A DNA stretch of 64,000 bases, from NCBI GenBank assembly GCA_022711595.1, contig JAKLET010000001.1:186001-250000 (forward strand), in the 5' to 3' direction. This document shows positions 42,920 through 51,071 of this stretch, piece after piece. The stretch's first letter is position 1. Every line of letters begins with the position of its first letter. The notes below the pieces were generated by a model that worked only from the letters and a program-made list of their open reading frames with translations, was not told the DNA's origin and made no database searches. The stretch comes from Deltaproteobacteria bacterium. Lineage in GTDB: Bacteria > Desulfobacterota > Syntrophorhabdia > Syntrophorhabdales > Syntrophorhabdaceae. The translations under genes were made by a program, and so were the position numbers.

Positions 42920-43589
42920 ATCGCTCTCCATTTTGCGCATCCGCTGGTACCTCCTGCCGTGCGCTCTTTATGGCGATCTTCACGTTAATGAGCTTGGCTG
43001 CGGTGGCCACGTTGGCCCCTCCTTTTCCCACAAAATAACCGCAGTACGGTGTTTCGACCCTTACAATGGCCTCCCGCAGGGCGTGGGAATAGAGCACCTG
43101 GAGCACCTTGTCGGCAGGGGCCGGTACAAGGGCATTGACTATATACTCCTTTATGTTCTCGCTGTACCTGACGATGGTGATGGTATCGTCCGTGTACATT
43201 TTCGCCTTTTCGAGGTAGGGGAGGCATGTGTTCAGGGGGTCGGCGCCGTTTATGCCTTCTATGGCGACCTTCGCGAAGGGTCCGTTCATTACCGAAGCGG
43301 CCTTTCTCACCCGTATCCTCCCGTCCCTGATAACAGGCGTTAATATTTCCTCGGCGATCCTGCGAAAGTACTGCGGTGATCTCTGGCTCAGTATGGTCTT
43401 GCCGTCATCGAATAAAAAAACGGCCGCCACCGTCCCGCTTCCCTCCCTGTATTGCCTGCTGGCGTATTTCCTGGGAAGATAGGCGAGAGATTCCGTCCCG
43501 TTAATGACTGCAAGATAGGAATCAGGCTCCGGCAAAAACTTTACGACAGTGCACTGTATCAAGCGTCCGATCTTTATCTGCTGCATCAT
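42900..43589 (-). CDS. short NusA paralogue (S1-like plus two KH domains)
   Basis: 229 aa that align by pattern with the RNA-binding half of NusA. An S1-like strand region (about 5-55) is followed by RRIAEEILTPVIRDGRIRVRKAASV, a KH1 with ADPLNTCLP and DDTITIVRYSENIKEYIVNAL (compare NusA KIDIVxWSxDPxxFIxNAL), and a KH2 ending GYFVGKGGANVATAAKL. The KH1 GxxG loop is lost while KH2 keeps GKGG. NusA's RNA-polymerase-binding N-terminal domain and any AR repeats are missing. The start has GGAGGG six bases upstream. It probably binds RNA; its role is unknown, and it is coupled to the TrbI-like gene. Confidence 0.65.
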   Translation of the reverse strand: MMQQIKIGRLIQCTVVKFLPEPDSYLAVINGTESLAYLPRKYASRQYREGSGTVAAVFLFDDGKTILSQRSPQYFRRIAEEILTPVIRDGRIRVRKAASVMNGPFAKVAIEGINGADPLNTCLPYLEKAKMYTDDTITIVRYSENIKEYIVNALVPAPADKVLQVLYSHALREAIVRVETPYCGYFVGKGGANVATAAKLINVKIAIKSARQEVPADAQNGERYVRAHW

Positions 43590-43731
43590 GAATGTCCCTC
43601 CCGATGTCTTTCACCACATAGAGGTATTACTTTTGAGGAAGGAAAAAGAGAGGAATATTTCAGGGTTCAGGATTTAAAATACAGCTTGTCTGGTTTATAA
43701 TGGTGGGCAAATACACTTCGAGGTGAATGAC

Positions 43732-43923
43732 ATGGAATGTACGGTAGAAAAGAACAAGGCGGGGTGCACCTGCACGTACGAACCCTGCCCGCGCAAAGGC
43801 AAATGCTGTGAATGCGTCGCTTATCACAGAAAGATGAAACAACTCCCCGGATGCTTCTTCTCAAAGGAGGGCGAACTTTCTTACGACCGCTCTTATCATA
43901 GGTTTGTCATGGAGAACCAGTGA
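43732..43923 (+). CDS. small cysteine-rich protein (DUF6485-like)
   Basis: 63 aa with a dense cysteine cluster (CTVEKNKAGCTCTYEPCPRKG, then CCECVAYH and PGCFFSKEGE). This matches the short, widely conserved DUF6485-type proteins, likely zinc binding, of unknown function. GAGG lies eight bases before the ATG at 43732; a GTG at 43723 is less well placed. It is transcribed away from the NusA-like gene and converges with the 43928 gene, five bases beyond its stop. Confidence 0.75.
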   Translation: MECTVEKNKAGCTCTYEPCPRKGKCCECVAYHRKMKQLPGCFFSKEGELSYDRSYHRFVMENQ

Positions 43924-43927
43924 GACC

Positions 43928-44416
43928 CTAACCTGTTATCTCTTCGAGTATCTCTTCGGCCTTGACGCGGACCTCTTTGATCTTGTGCGTCATCGCCGTT
44001 ATGGAGATCTTCCGCTTCGCATCATCCTGCTGCCGCGGCGCCATGCTGCCATACAATCCCGAGAGTTTTTCAAGCGTGGCGGCCGCGACATCGGCCATCT
44101 GGAGATCAAGGAAAAGAAGGAGCGTTGCGGCGTCATCGGGCAGGCCGTATTTCGCCATGTATTTTTCCGCCTGCTTCGGGAACGCCTCAGAGCCGTAAGC
44201 GTTGTGGAGCCTGGCGTATAGCTTGTCGTGCTCCGGTGTCCCCTTGTCCCCTTTGAACAGCCGGTCCAGGGCGTCCTTTACCCTGCCCTGCTGCCATCTG
44301 TCCCTGGGGGCCTCCTTTTTTGCCGCTCCCTTCTCCTGCCTGCCGTAGAACCGGCTTTTGTCCCTCTGACGGTCCAGTTCCCGCCAGTTTGGCTTTTCGT
44401 CGTCGTAGTCTCCCAT
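43928..44416 (-). CDS. conserved-looking cytoplasmic protein of unknown function
   Basis: 162 aa. The N-terminal 50 residues are basic and disordered (DRQRDKSRFYGRQEKGAAKK); the rest is helical (VKDALDRLFKGDKGTPEHDKL, MAKYGLPDDAATLLLFLDLQ, ITAMTHKIKEVRVKAEEILE) and could be a TPR/HEAT-like helical bundle. I do not recognise a family. The ATG at 44416 has GAGG four bases upstream; an earlier in-frame ATG lies four codons before. It is divergent from the sdh operon. Confidence 0.6.
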   Translation of the reverse strand: MGDYDDEKPNWRELDRQRDKSRFYGRQEKGAAKKEAPRDRWQQGRVKDALDRLFKGDKGTPEHDKLYARLHNAYGSEAFPKQAEKYMAKYGLPDDAATLLLFLDLQMADVAAATLEKLSGLYGSMAPRQQDDAKRKISITAMTHKIKEVRVKAEEILEEITG

Positions 44417-44537
44417 AGATCCTCTCATCAGGTTTTTCTCATTATAATCGATTGCGAACTAATTTCCACTATTTTCTCCAGACAGGACATGGGGCCTGAT
44501 AATGGCTGCAGCCGCTTGAACGGTTTTTTAAAAGACC

Positions 44538-44567
44538 TTGACAAACCCATTTGCACCGTGATGTGAT
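44538..44567 (+). promoter_or_regulatory. possible promoter of the SDH-Rieske-cytochrome b operon
   Basis: TTGACA at 44538-44543 is a perfect -35 box; TGTGAT at 44562-44567 is a weak -10 at 18 bases. It lies about 30 bases before the first gene (ATG 44596, with AAGGAGA upstream). A fragment of the intergenic-repeat vocabulary (GCTTGAACGG) lies just upstream. Confidence 0.4.
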
Positions 44568-44595
44568 TGTTTAGAAACAACGCCAAGGAGAAAGA

Positions 44596-44901
44596 ATGTT
44601 CATCTGGCTCTTCCACAGGATCAGCGGAGTTTCGCTCATTGTCCTTTTCGGGATCAAGATCCTCACAAGCTACTTCCTCTTCACAAAAGACAAGAAACCC
44701 GACTGGGCGCTCAGCCTTCACCGGCAGCCGGTCCTCGACGTCCTCATACTCGTTCTCTTTACGTTCCACAGCGCCTACGGCATCCGCACCATTATCATGG
44801 ACCTGGGCTACAGGAACGAGAAGCGGCTCTTCGCCGTGTCCAATATCGCCGCATGCGTGGTATCGGCCGGCCTCATATACCTGTACCTTATTTTTGCCTG
44901 A
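44596..44901 (+). CDS. succinate dehydrogenase/fumarate reductase cytochrome b membrane anchor
   Basis: 101 aa with three membrane segments (about 10-28, 46-66, 80-98). FHRISGVSLIVLFGIKI matches the HRxTG quinone-site motif of SdhC, and FTFHSAYGIRTIIMDLG matches the haem-ligand HxxxGxR...D motif of SdhC/SdhD proteins. It is a single small anchor; no second anchor gene follows. AAGGAG precedes the ATG. Its stop overlaps the flavoprotein start by one base (TGATG), so the two are coupled. Confidence 0.82.
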   Translation: MFIWLFHRISGVSLIVLFGIKILTSYFLFTKDKKPDWALSLHRQPVLDVLILVLFTFHSAYGIRTIIMDLGYRNEKRLFAVSNIAACVVSAGLIYLYLIFA

Positions 44902-46610
44902 TGGATATGCTCTCACACGATGTGCTCATTGTCGGCGGCGGCCTCGCGGGATTAAGATGTGCCGTCGGTCTCTGCGACAAATATGATGTGGCCCTGATAT
45001 CCAAGGTTCACCCCATAAGGTCCCACTCTATAGCCGCCCAGGGGGGTATCAACGCGGCGCTCGCCAACAACCCGGACGCCAGGGACGACACCTGGGAGAA
45101 GCACGCCTTCGACACGGTGAAGGGGAGCGACTACCTTGCCGACCAGGACGCCGTGGAGATCATGTGCCGCGAGGCGCCGGAGATCGTCTACGAGATGGAG
45201 CACTGGGGCTGCCCCTTCAGCCGTTTCCCTGACGGATCCATAGCGCAGAGACCCTTCGGCGGGGCGGGTTACCCCAGGACATGCTACTCGACGGACATAA
45301 CGGGCCACGTTCTGCTCAATACCCTCTACGAAAGGGCCGTCTTCAAGGGCGTTAAGGTCTACCCCGAATGGCACGTTACTGCGCTCGCGACAGAGGACGA
45401 AAGCTGCCACGGCGTTATCGCCTTCGACCTCATAAACGGCGTGATAATGCCGATCAGGGCAAAGGCGACGCTCTTCGCAACGGGCGGCTACGGCAGGGTC
45501 TATTTCTATTCCACGAACGCCCTCATCAATACCGGCAGCGGCATCGGCATCGCTTACAAGGCCGGCGTCCCCGTGAAGGACATGGAGTTCGTCCAGTTCC
45601 ACCCCACGTGCCTCATCGGCACGAACATCCTCATGACGGAGGCGTGCCGGGGAGAGGGGGGATACCTTTTCAACAACAGGGGCGAGCGCTTCATGGAGAG
45701 GTACGCCCCCAAAGCGATGGAGCTGGCGCCCCGGGACATCGTCTCGCGCAGCATCCAGACCGAGATCAACGAGGGCAGGGGCTTCGACCACCCCCTTGGA
45801 AGGTACATCAGGCTCGACCTGAGGCACCTGGGCGGGAAGAAGATCCTCGAGAGGCTTCCGGGCATCAGGAAGATCTGCATCGACTTCATAGGCATCGACC
45901 CCGTGAACGAGCCCATCCCGATCATGCCCTGCCAGCACTATTCCATGGGCGGCATCGACACGGACGCGGCGGGGGCAACACCGGTCAGGGGGTTCTACGC
46001 CGCCGGCGAATGCGCCTGCGTGAGCGTCCACGGGGCGAACAGGCTCGGGGGAAATTCCCTCCTGGACACCATTGTCTTCGGCAAGCTGGCCGCCGGCTCC
46101 ATCGACGCCTATCTGTCCGGCGGCGGCGCGGTCCCTGATGAAAAAGCGGTCCTCCGCCTCGCCGGGGATATGGAGAAGAAGATCTCCGGCCTTGTCTCGG
46201 GGGGAAAGGAAAAGACCTTCGCCCTCCACGCCGAACTGGCGAGGACTATGAGCGCCAACGTGGGCATCTTCCGCCGGCAGGATGAGATGGAGCAGGCGCT
46301 GCAGGACATCGCCCGCGTCAGGGAACGCTACCGCGGCGCCGGCGTGTCGTCGCCTTCGCGCCACATGAACTACGAGCTCATGAACGCCATAGAACTTGAA
46401 TACATGCTTGAGGTCGCCCACACCATTGCGCTGGGAGCGCTTTTGAGGGAAGAGAGCAGGGGGGCCCACTCCCGGAGGGACTTCACGAAACGCGACGATG
46501 AAAAGTGGCTCAAACACACCATTGCCCGGCGCGGCGCGGACGGCAGTCCGGACACCTCCTTCAGGGGTGTGGCGATCACACGCTACCAGCCCATGGAGAG
46601 GGTCTATTGA
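44901..46610 (+). CDS. sdhA: succinate dehydrogenase/fumarate reductase flavoprotein subunit
   Basis: 569 aa catalytic subunit interconverting succinate and fumarate. It has the FAD motif HDVLIVGGGLAGLRCAV at the N-terminus, the covalent-FAD region IRSHSIAAQGGINAAL near 45, active-site segments QFHPTCLIGTNILMTEACRG near 235 and HYSMGGIDTDAAG near 350, and a C-terminal helical domain. The start ATG overlaps the anchor-subunit stop. The direction of the reaction cannot be told from sequence; the symbol is used for the family. Confidence 0.92.
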   Translation: MDMLSHDVLIVGGGLAGLRCAVGLCDKYDVALISKVHPIRSHSIAAQGGINAALANNPDARDDTWEKHAFDTVKGSDYLADQDAVEIMCREAPEIVYEMEHWGCPFSRFPDGSIAQRPFGGAGYPRTCYSTDITGHVLLNTLYERAVFKGVKVYPEWHVTALATEDESCHGVIAFDLINGVIMPIRAKATLFATGGYGRVYFYSTNALINTGSGIGIAYKAGVPVKDMEFVQFHPTCLIGTNILMTEACRGEGGYLFNNRGERFMERYAPKAMELAPRDIVSRSIQTEINEGRGFDHPLGRYIRLDLRHLGGKKILERLPGIRKICIDFIGIDPVNEPIPIMPCQHYSMGGIDTDAAGATPVRGFYAAGECACVSVHGANRLGGNSLLDTIVFGKLAAGSIDAYLSGGGAVPDEKAVLRLAGDMEKKISGLVSGGKEKTFALHAELARTMSANVGIFRRQDEMEQALQDIARVRERYRGAGVSSPSRHMNYELMNAIELEYMLEVAHTIALGALLREESRGAHSRRDFTKRDDEKWLKHTIARRGADGSPDTSFRGVAITRYQPMERVY

Positions 46611-47350
46611 TAACCGCCGATGCATATACCTTCAGGATACTGCGCTTCGACGCGAAAAGACCCGAAGAGCCCCCCGCGTTCCAGGCATACCGGATAAAGG
46701 TCATCCCGGGGCTCACGGTCCTTGCCGTGCTGAACAGGATACGGGACGAGATAGACGGGACACTCTCCTTCCGCTCGTCCTGCAGGTCGGCGGTGTGCGG
46801 CTCCTGCGCCATGGTCATAAACGGACGGATAGACCTCGCCTGCAGGACCCAGGTCGCCTCTTTCGGGACCAGCACCATCATCCTGGAACCGCTGCCGAAC
46901 ATGGAGATCATCAAGGACCTCGTGGTTGACATGACCCCCTTCTGGAAGATGTACGAAAAGGTGCGCCCCCATCTCGTCCGGGAGAGCGCAGACCCCGTAA
47001 GAGAGATCAGGCAGAGCGAGAAGGAGAGGGGCCGCATCGACCAGTTCGTCAACTGCATCCTCTGCGCCTGCTGCTACGGGGCCTGCCCCGTCATCTCCCG
47101 GGACCCGGAGTACATGGGGCCGGCGGCCCTCGCCAAGCTGGAGCGGTTTACCCTTGATTCGCGCGATGAAAGGCCGGAGAACTTCCTCGACACCGTCAAC
47201 AACGAGAAGGGCGTCTGGGGGTGCGACATGGTGCTGCGGTGCATCGATGCCTGCCCCAAGGACGTGCGGCCCACCGATTCCATCGTGGGCCTGCGCAAGG
47301 CCCTGGTGAAGAAGAAGGCGAAAGGGCTTTTGGGGATGAAGAAGAGATGA
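46607..47350 (+). CDS. sdhB: succinate dehydrogenase/fumarate reductase iron-sulfur subunit
   Basis: 247 aa starting at TTG, which overlaps the flavoprotein stop (TTGA) and has GGAGAGGG just upstream. The [2Fe-2S] motif is SCRSAVCGSCAMVINGRIDLAC, followed by CILCACCYGACP ([4Fe-4S]) and CDMVLRCIDACPKDVRP (cluster ligands near the C-terminus). It carries electrons from the flavin to the quinone site of the anchor. Its stop overlaps the Rieske start as ATGA, the link that joins the two enzyme complexes in one operon. Confidence 0.91.
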   Translation: MITADAYTFRILRFDAKRPEEPPAFQAYRIKVIPGLTVLAVLNRIRDEIDGTLSFRSSCRSAVCGSCAMVINGRIDLACRTQVASFGTSTIILEPLPNMEIIKDLVVDMTPFWKMYEKVRPHLVRESADPVREIRQSEKERGRIDQFVNCILCACCYGACPVISRDPEYMGPAALAKLERFTLDSRDERPENFLDTVNNEKGVWGCDMVLRCIDACPKDVRPTDSIVGLRKALVKKKAKGLLGMKKR

Positions 47351-47817
47351 AGCTCAACTACTCGCTTGTAACACGCAGGACCTTCATCAACACCCTCTTC
47401 GGGGGATGGTTGGCCGCCTTCGCGGCGGGAAGCCTTTACGCGCTCTTCAAGTTCGCCTTCCCCACCCTCGGGAAAGAACCCGATTTCGTGGTGCTCAAGA
47501 AGGCAGATTTCCTTGATATTCCGGTCAACTCGGTGAAACCATTCGCATGGGGAGGCAAGCTGGGGCTTTTTTTCAAGAAGGAAAACGGCACGACGCAGGC
47601 ATTGAAAGGTGTCTGCACGCACATGGAATGCAACATCACCTACCGGCCGGATGTGAAGAGGTTCTACTGCGCCTGCCATAAGGGATGGTTCGACGAATCG
47701 GGGAAGAACATCGAGGGACCGCCGCCGAAGCCGCTGGAGTTCTTTGACGTTACAATCGAGGGTGACAGGCTCATCGTCGCGAAAAAGGGAGTGAAGGTTG
47801 AGTTGCCGAAGGCTTAA
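47347..47817 (+). CDS. Rieske [2Fe-2S] protein with twin-arginine anchor
   Basis: 156 aa. A twin-arginine signal-anchor (TRRTFINTLFGGWLAAFAAGSL) is followed by a Rieske domain whose ligand motifs are CTHMECNI near 97 and CACHKGWFDESG near 115; relatives usually read CTHLGC and CPCHGSxF, so both boxes are slightly altered but keep all Cys/His ligands. It starts four bases inside sdhB (ATGA overlap) and its end overlaps the cytochrome b gene by 20 bases. It should oxidise quinol on the outer face together with cytochrome b. Confidence 0.88.
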   Translation: MKLNYSLVTRRTFINTLFGGWLAAFAAGSLYALFKFAFPTLGKEPDFVVLKKADFLDIPVNSVKPFAWGGKLGLFFKKENGTTQALKGVCTHMECNITYRPDVKRFYCACHKGWFDESGKNIEGPPPKPLEFFDVTIEGDRLIVAKKGVKVELPKA

Positions 47818-48862
47818 GGACTGGTTCGATGAACGCTATGACCTTGAGGGGCTTGCAGGGATTGCACGGGGGAAGCACGTTCCCTCCCACAGGCATGACA
47901 TCTGGTACTTTGCCGGGGGGCTGACGCTCTTCCTCTTCTGCATCCAGTTCATAACGGGCATGGCCCTCGCATTCTACTACGTCCCCCACCCCGAACACGC
48001 CCACAAGAGCATCATCGAGATCGTGACAAAGCTCAACATGGGCTGGCTGTTCCGCTCCATCCACCACTGGGGGGCCCAGCTCGCCATCGTCGTCCTCTTT
48101 ATCCACCTCTTCAGCACGCTCCTTCTCAAGGCATACCGGAAGCCGAGGGAGCTTCTGTGGGTGACCGGCTTCGTCATGCTCGCCGTCTCCATCTTCTTCG
48201 GCCTGAGCGGCTACTTCCTCCTCTGGGACGAGAGGGCCTTCGCCGCGGTGCGGGTGGCGACCGGCGGCGCCGGGAACCTCCCTGTTGTCGGCGGTCTCAT
48301 CAAGGGCTTCCTCAGGGGCGGCATCGATGTCACCGGGGAGACGCTGACCCGCTTTTACGCCTTCCATGTCGCTGTCCTTCCCATTGTCACGCTTGCCCTT
48401 GCCGGGGCCCACGTGGTCCTCGTGCAGGTCCACGGGATGAGCGTGCCCCTGTCACAGCAGCACCGTCAGGGCAGGCCCGAGCCGTTCTTCCCGGACATGC
48501 TCTGCAAGGACATGATCATATGGCTCATCTTCCTGGGGATCGTGGTGACTCTCGCCGTGCTTTTGCCTCCCGAGATCGGCAAAAAAGCAGACCCGCTGGC
48601 GCCGGCACCGGAGAACATCAAGCCCGAGTGGTATTTCCTCTTCCTCTTCGAGACGCTCAAACTCTTCCCCGGAGAGATACTGGGGCTCAACGGCGAGACC
48701 ATCGCCATCCTCGTCATATCCGCCGCCATCCTCTTCTTCTTCCTCATACCCTTTGTCGACAGAAGGTCGGCGGCGCAGCAGAAAAGCCCTGTCTTCACGT
48801 GGATCGGCATCCTTTACGTCGTTTATTTCGCGGTGATGACCTTCATCGGTTTTGTGAGTTAG
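47798..48862 (+). CDS. b6-type cytochrome b (fused b6 and subunit IV)
   Basis: 354 aa, TTG start with GGGAG six bases upstream. Eight or so membrane segments. The haem histidines are spaced H-x13-H in SIHHWGAQLAIVVLFIH and H-x14-H in FHVAVLPIVTLALAGAH; the 14-residue spacing is the cytochrome b6 pattern. The C-terminal subunit IV part has the quinol-site motif PEWYFLFLFETLKLFPG near 270. It partners the Rieske protein. No cytochrome c1, f or multihaem c gene follows, so the electron acceptor is unknown. Confidence 0.88.
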   Translation: MSCRRLKDWFDERYDLEGLAGIARGKHVPSHRHDIWYFAGGLTLFLFCIQFITGMALAFYYVPHPEHAHKSIIEIVTKLNMGWLFRSIHHWGAQLAIVVLFIHLFSTLLLKAYRKPRELLWVTGFVMLAVSIFFGLSGYFLLWDERAFAAVRVATGGAGNLPVVGGLIKGFLRGGIDVTGETLTRFYAFHVAVLPIVTLALAGAHVVLVQVHGMSVPLSQQHRQGRPEPFFPDMLCKDMIIWLIFLGIVVTLAVLLPPEIGKKADPLAPAPENIKPEWYFLFLFETLKLFPGEILGLNGETIAILVISAAILFFFLIPFVDRRSAAQQKSPVFTWIGILYVVYFAVMTFIGFVS

Positions 48863-48870
48863 GAGCGGCA

Positions 48871-49125
48871 ATGATCATAAAGGCCCTGGCATTCATCTCC
48901 ATCCTCTTCACGCAGGCAATGACGCTCTGCGCGCAGGGCGAGCAGAAGATCGAGGTGTTCACGAGCGTATCCTACGACCGCTTCATCATATACCAGGCGC
49001 TTGTCCTCTTCTGGGCAGGCATCATCGGGCTCATCGTCATCATCGCCATGAAGCTCAAGGATCTCCGGCGGACCCGGGAAATGGACATCGACAGGGAAGA
49101 AAAAGACGCGCCTTTCCTTGACTAA
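48871..49125 (+). CDS. small membrane protein closing the SDH-Rieske-cytochrome b operon
   Basis: 84 aa with AGGAG five bases before the ATG. An N-terminal hydrophobic stretch (ALAFISILFTQAMTLCAQG) looks like a signal peptide or first span, followed by a true membrane helix (ALVLFWAGIIGLIVIIAMKL) and a charged cytoplasmic tail ending EEKDAPFLD. I do not recognise a family. Nine bases after cytochrome b, it may be an accessory subunit like the small Pet subunits of b6f complexes. Confidence 0.7.
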   Translation: MIIKALAFISILFTQAMTLCAQGEQKIEVFTSVSYDRFIIYQALVLFWAGIIGLIVIIAMKLKDLRRTREMDIDREEKDAPFLD

Positions 49126-49163
49126 GCAGGCCCAAACATTTATTATTAGGTATCTGCGGACCT

Positions 49164-51071
49164 ATGCAACCAACTATTGTGCGGAACACTCTAATATCCC
49201 GCCAGGGGCTCGACCATCTTCTCAGCCTTCCCCAGGAAGATATTGTTTACGTTTCCCTTCTGGAGATACTTGCCAAATTCCAGGACATTAAAAAATTCGC
49301 CAGCGAGATACACACCGAGATACATCTCATCAAGCCGGTCCTCAAGATACTCGGCTATGCCTACGAATCAAAACCCAAGTATTTCGATGAACGCGTCAAA
49401 GACCCCGACGTCGCCCTTTTCGAATCTGAAGAGAAGCGCGAGAGCACATCCCGGTTCTGGGGCACAAAGGAGTATTATTCGAACACCCTGGGAGTGCTGA
49501 TACTGAAGCGCTTCGGCAGGAACCTCGAGGAGGGTGTCAGCGGTTTCTTCCTGGATTTTGAGAACCGCATACCCCTTTACCAGCTCTTTTACCTGCTGAA
49601 AAGCACGAAGACGCCATGGGGCATCCTCACGAACGGCAAGCAGTGGCTGCTCATGAAGAAACCTTTTGCCTGTGAAATACGGGCCTTCTGCGTTGACCTT
49701 GAAGAGGCGGCCCAGACAAACGACAGGAACGCCCTTCATCTTTTCTGCAAGATATTCTCATTGAGCGGCCTCACAAAGACCCTGCCGGACCTCCAGGAAA
49801 GCGAGCGTGAGGCCCTCCTCGGACGCCTCCAGGAGAAGAAGGCATCCATACGCAACGCGATAGGAGGTTTCAAAAAGAAAACGGACGTGTTCCCCAGGAT
49901 CATAAGCGGCCTCTCTGACCTCTTCGAGGAAAAGGTGTTCACCGTTACCGAGAATTACCTCAAGGAGAACGAGGTGTGGATCCCAAAACGGACGGCCCCG
50001 CCCGGGAGCAGCGTCGACGACTTCAATCTCGCAGATATTTCCTCTTTTCTTTTAAACAAAAAAGGTGTGCCTCCTCCCGTCGATCTCGAAAGGGCGTTCT
50101 TAAGGTCAAAGACCGGGGCGATGACAAAAGAGGATCTTCTCTCCATGAAGATACTCGACATGACGCCGGGTTTCGGCAACATCACGACGGAGCTCATCGA
50201 CAGCATCACCTACTTTTCCTTCATCCTCCCATACCGGGACAGGAACACCTTTGTTTCCGAATGGGAGAACGAAAAGACCCTGAAACGGTTCATAATAGAC
50301 AAGGTCCTCCACGGCATCGAAAAATCACACATCGCCTTCGATATACTTCACGATATGATGAAGAACCGCTACGGCACTGACGGGGCGAACTACAAGTTCG
50401 GCAATCCCCTCATCGGCATGTCGCTCGCCGATATCGCGCCGCATGTGGACATAAAGAACCAGCCCGGCCTTTTCTCAAAGAACCCTCTGGACCTCATCGC
50501 TGACCTCGGGCAGATGTACCGGCAATATTTCTCCCTCTCCGAAAAGATCAGAGAAGACATGGTTATCAGGAAAGAGCTGGGGATCAAGCTCAGGCTTTAC
50601 AGGGAACGCCTTTGTGATGTCATGGACCTCATAACGGCCACATATTTCAGCAAGACGGTGGATGAGAGAAAGATCCAGGAGGCGCTCTCCATGCTTGACA
50701 GCGATAGTGATTCCTGGAGATCTCTGTCATCCAGGGACTGGTTTTCCGAATCGAAGCGCATTGCAGCGCGAAGCGGCTTCTTTCACCTTGAGATCGAATT
50801 CCCCTTTCTCATCAACGGGGCATTCGACCACATACTGGTCCAGCCTTCCCTCACCCACATCTGGGAAGACGCCTTTCCCCTCCCTGAGGTTACAAAGGCC
50901 TACATCAAGAGGGGTATGACCTATCTCAAGCCGGAGGGTACCATGGTGATAATCCTCGAGAGGGCCAACGACGACCTTTTCAAGGACCTCTCCAGATCGA
51001 AACGGTATGAGACGCAGGCGCACGAGAATATGATCATCCTCACGAAGAAAACGGCTGAAAAGACGGTTTGA
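49164..51071 (+). CDS. large protein resembling an Eco57I-type restriction-modification enzyme with eroded catalytic motifs
   Basis: 635 aa. The N-terminal part (about 1-200) has features of the restriction R-protein N-terminus (HLIKPVLKILGYAYES, FWGTKEYYSNTLGVLILKRFG, TPWGILTNGKQWLLMK). The centre has ILDMTPGFGNITTELIDSI near 330, where methylases have DPACGSGxFL, and DKVLHGIEKSHIAFDI, like the DxNxxAV region. Near 540 comes FFHLEIEFPFLINGAFDHILVQPSL, exactly where relatives have FHWExEFPEVF...FDVVIGNPPY. The SAM motif and the NPPY catalytic box are thus both lost. There is no separate specificity or methylase gene nearby. A structural or regulatory descendant seems more likely than a working enzyme. 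Confidence 0.6.
   Translation: MQPTIVRNTLISRQGLDHLLSLPQEDIVYVSLLEILAKFQDIKKFASEIHTEIHLIKPVLKILGYAYESKPKYFDERVKDPDVALFESEEKRESTSRFWGTKEYYSNTLGVLILKRFGRNLEEGVSGFFLDFENRIPLYQLFYLLKSTKTPWGILTNGKQWLLMKKPFACEIRAFCVDLEEAAQTNDRNALHLFCKIFSLSGLTKTLPDLQESEREALLGRLQEKKASIRNAIGGFKKKTDVFPRIISGLSDLFEEKVFTVTENYLKENEVWIPKRTAPPGSSVDDFNLADISSFLLNKKGVPPPVDLERAFLRSKTGAMTKEDLLSMKILDMTPGFGNITTELIDSITYFSFILPYRDRNTFVSEWENEKTLKRFIIDKVLHGIEKSHIAFDILHDMMKNRYGTDGANYKFGNPLIGMSLADIAPHVDIKNQPGLFSKNPLDLIADLGQMYRQYFSLSEKIREDMVIRKELGIKLRLYRERLCDVMDLITATYFSKTVDERKIQEALSMLDSDSDSWRSLSSRDWFSESKRIAARSGFFHLEIEFPFLINGAFDHILVQPSLTHIWEDAFPLPEVTKAYIKRGMTYLKPEGTMVIILERANDDLFKDLSRSKRYETQAHENMIILTKKTAEKTV

Noticed and set aside
44952-46625. 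557-aa minus-strand open frame antisense to the SDH flavoprotein
   Set aside because: High GC at third positions keeps the antisense frame open; the sense protein has clear motifs throughout, and the antisense one has none.
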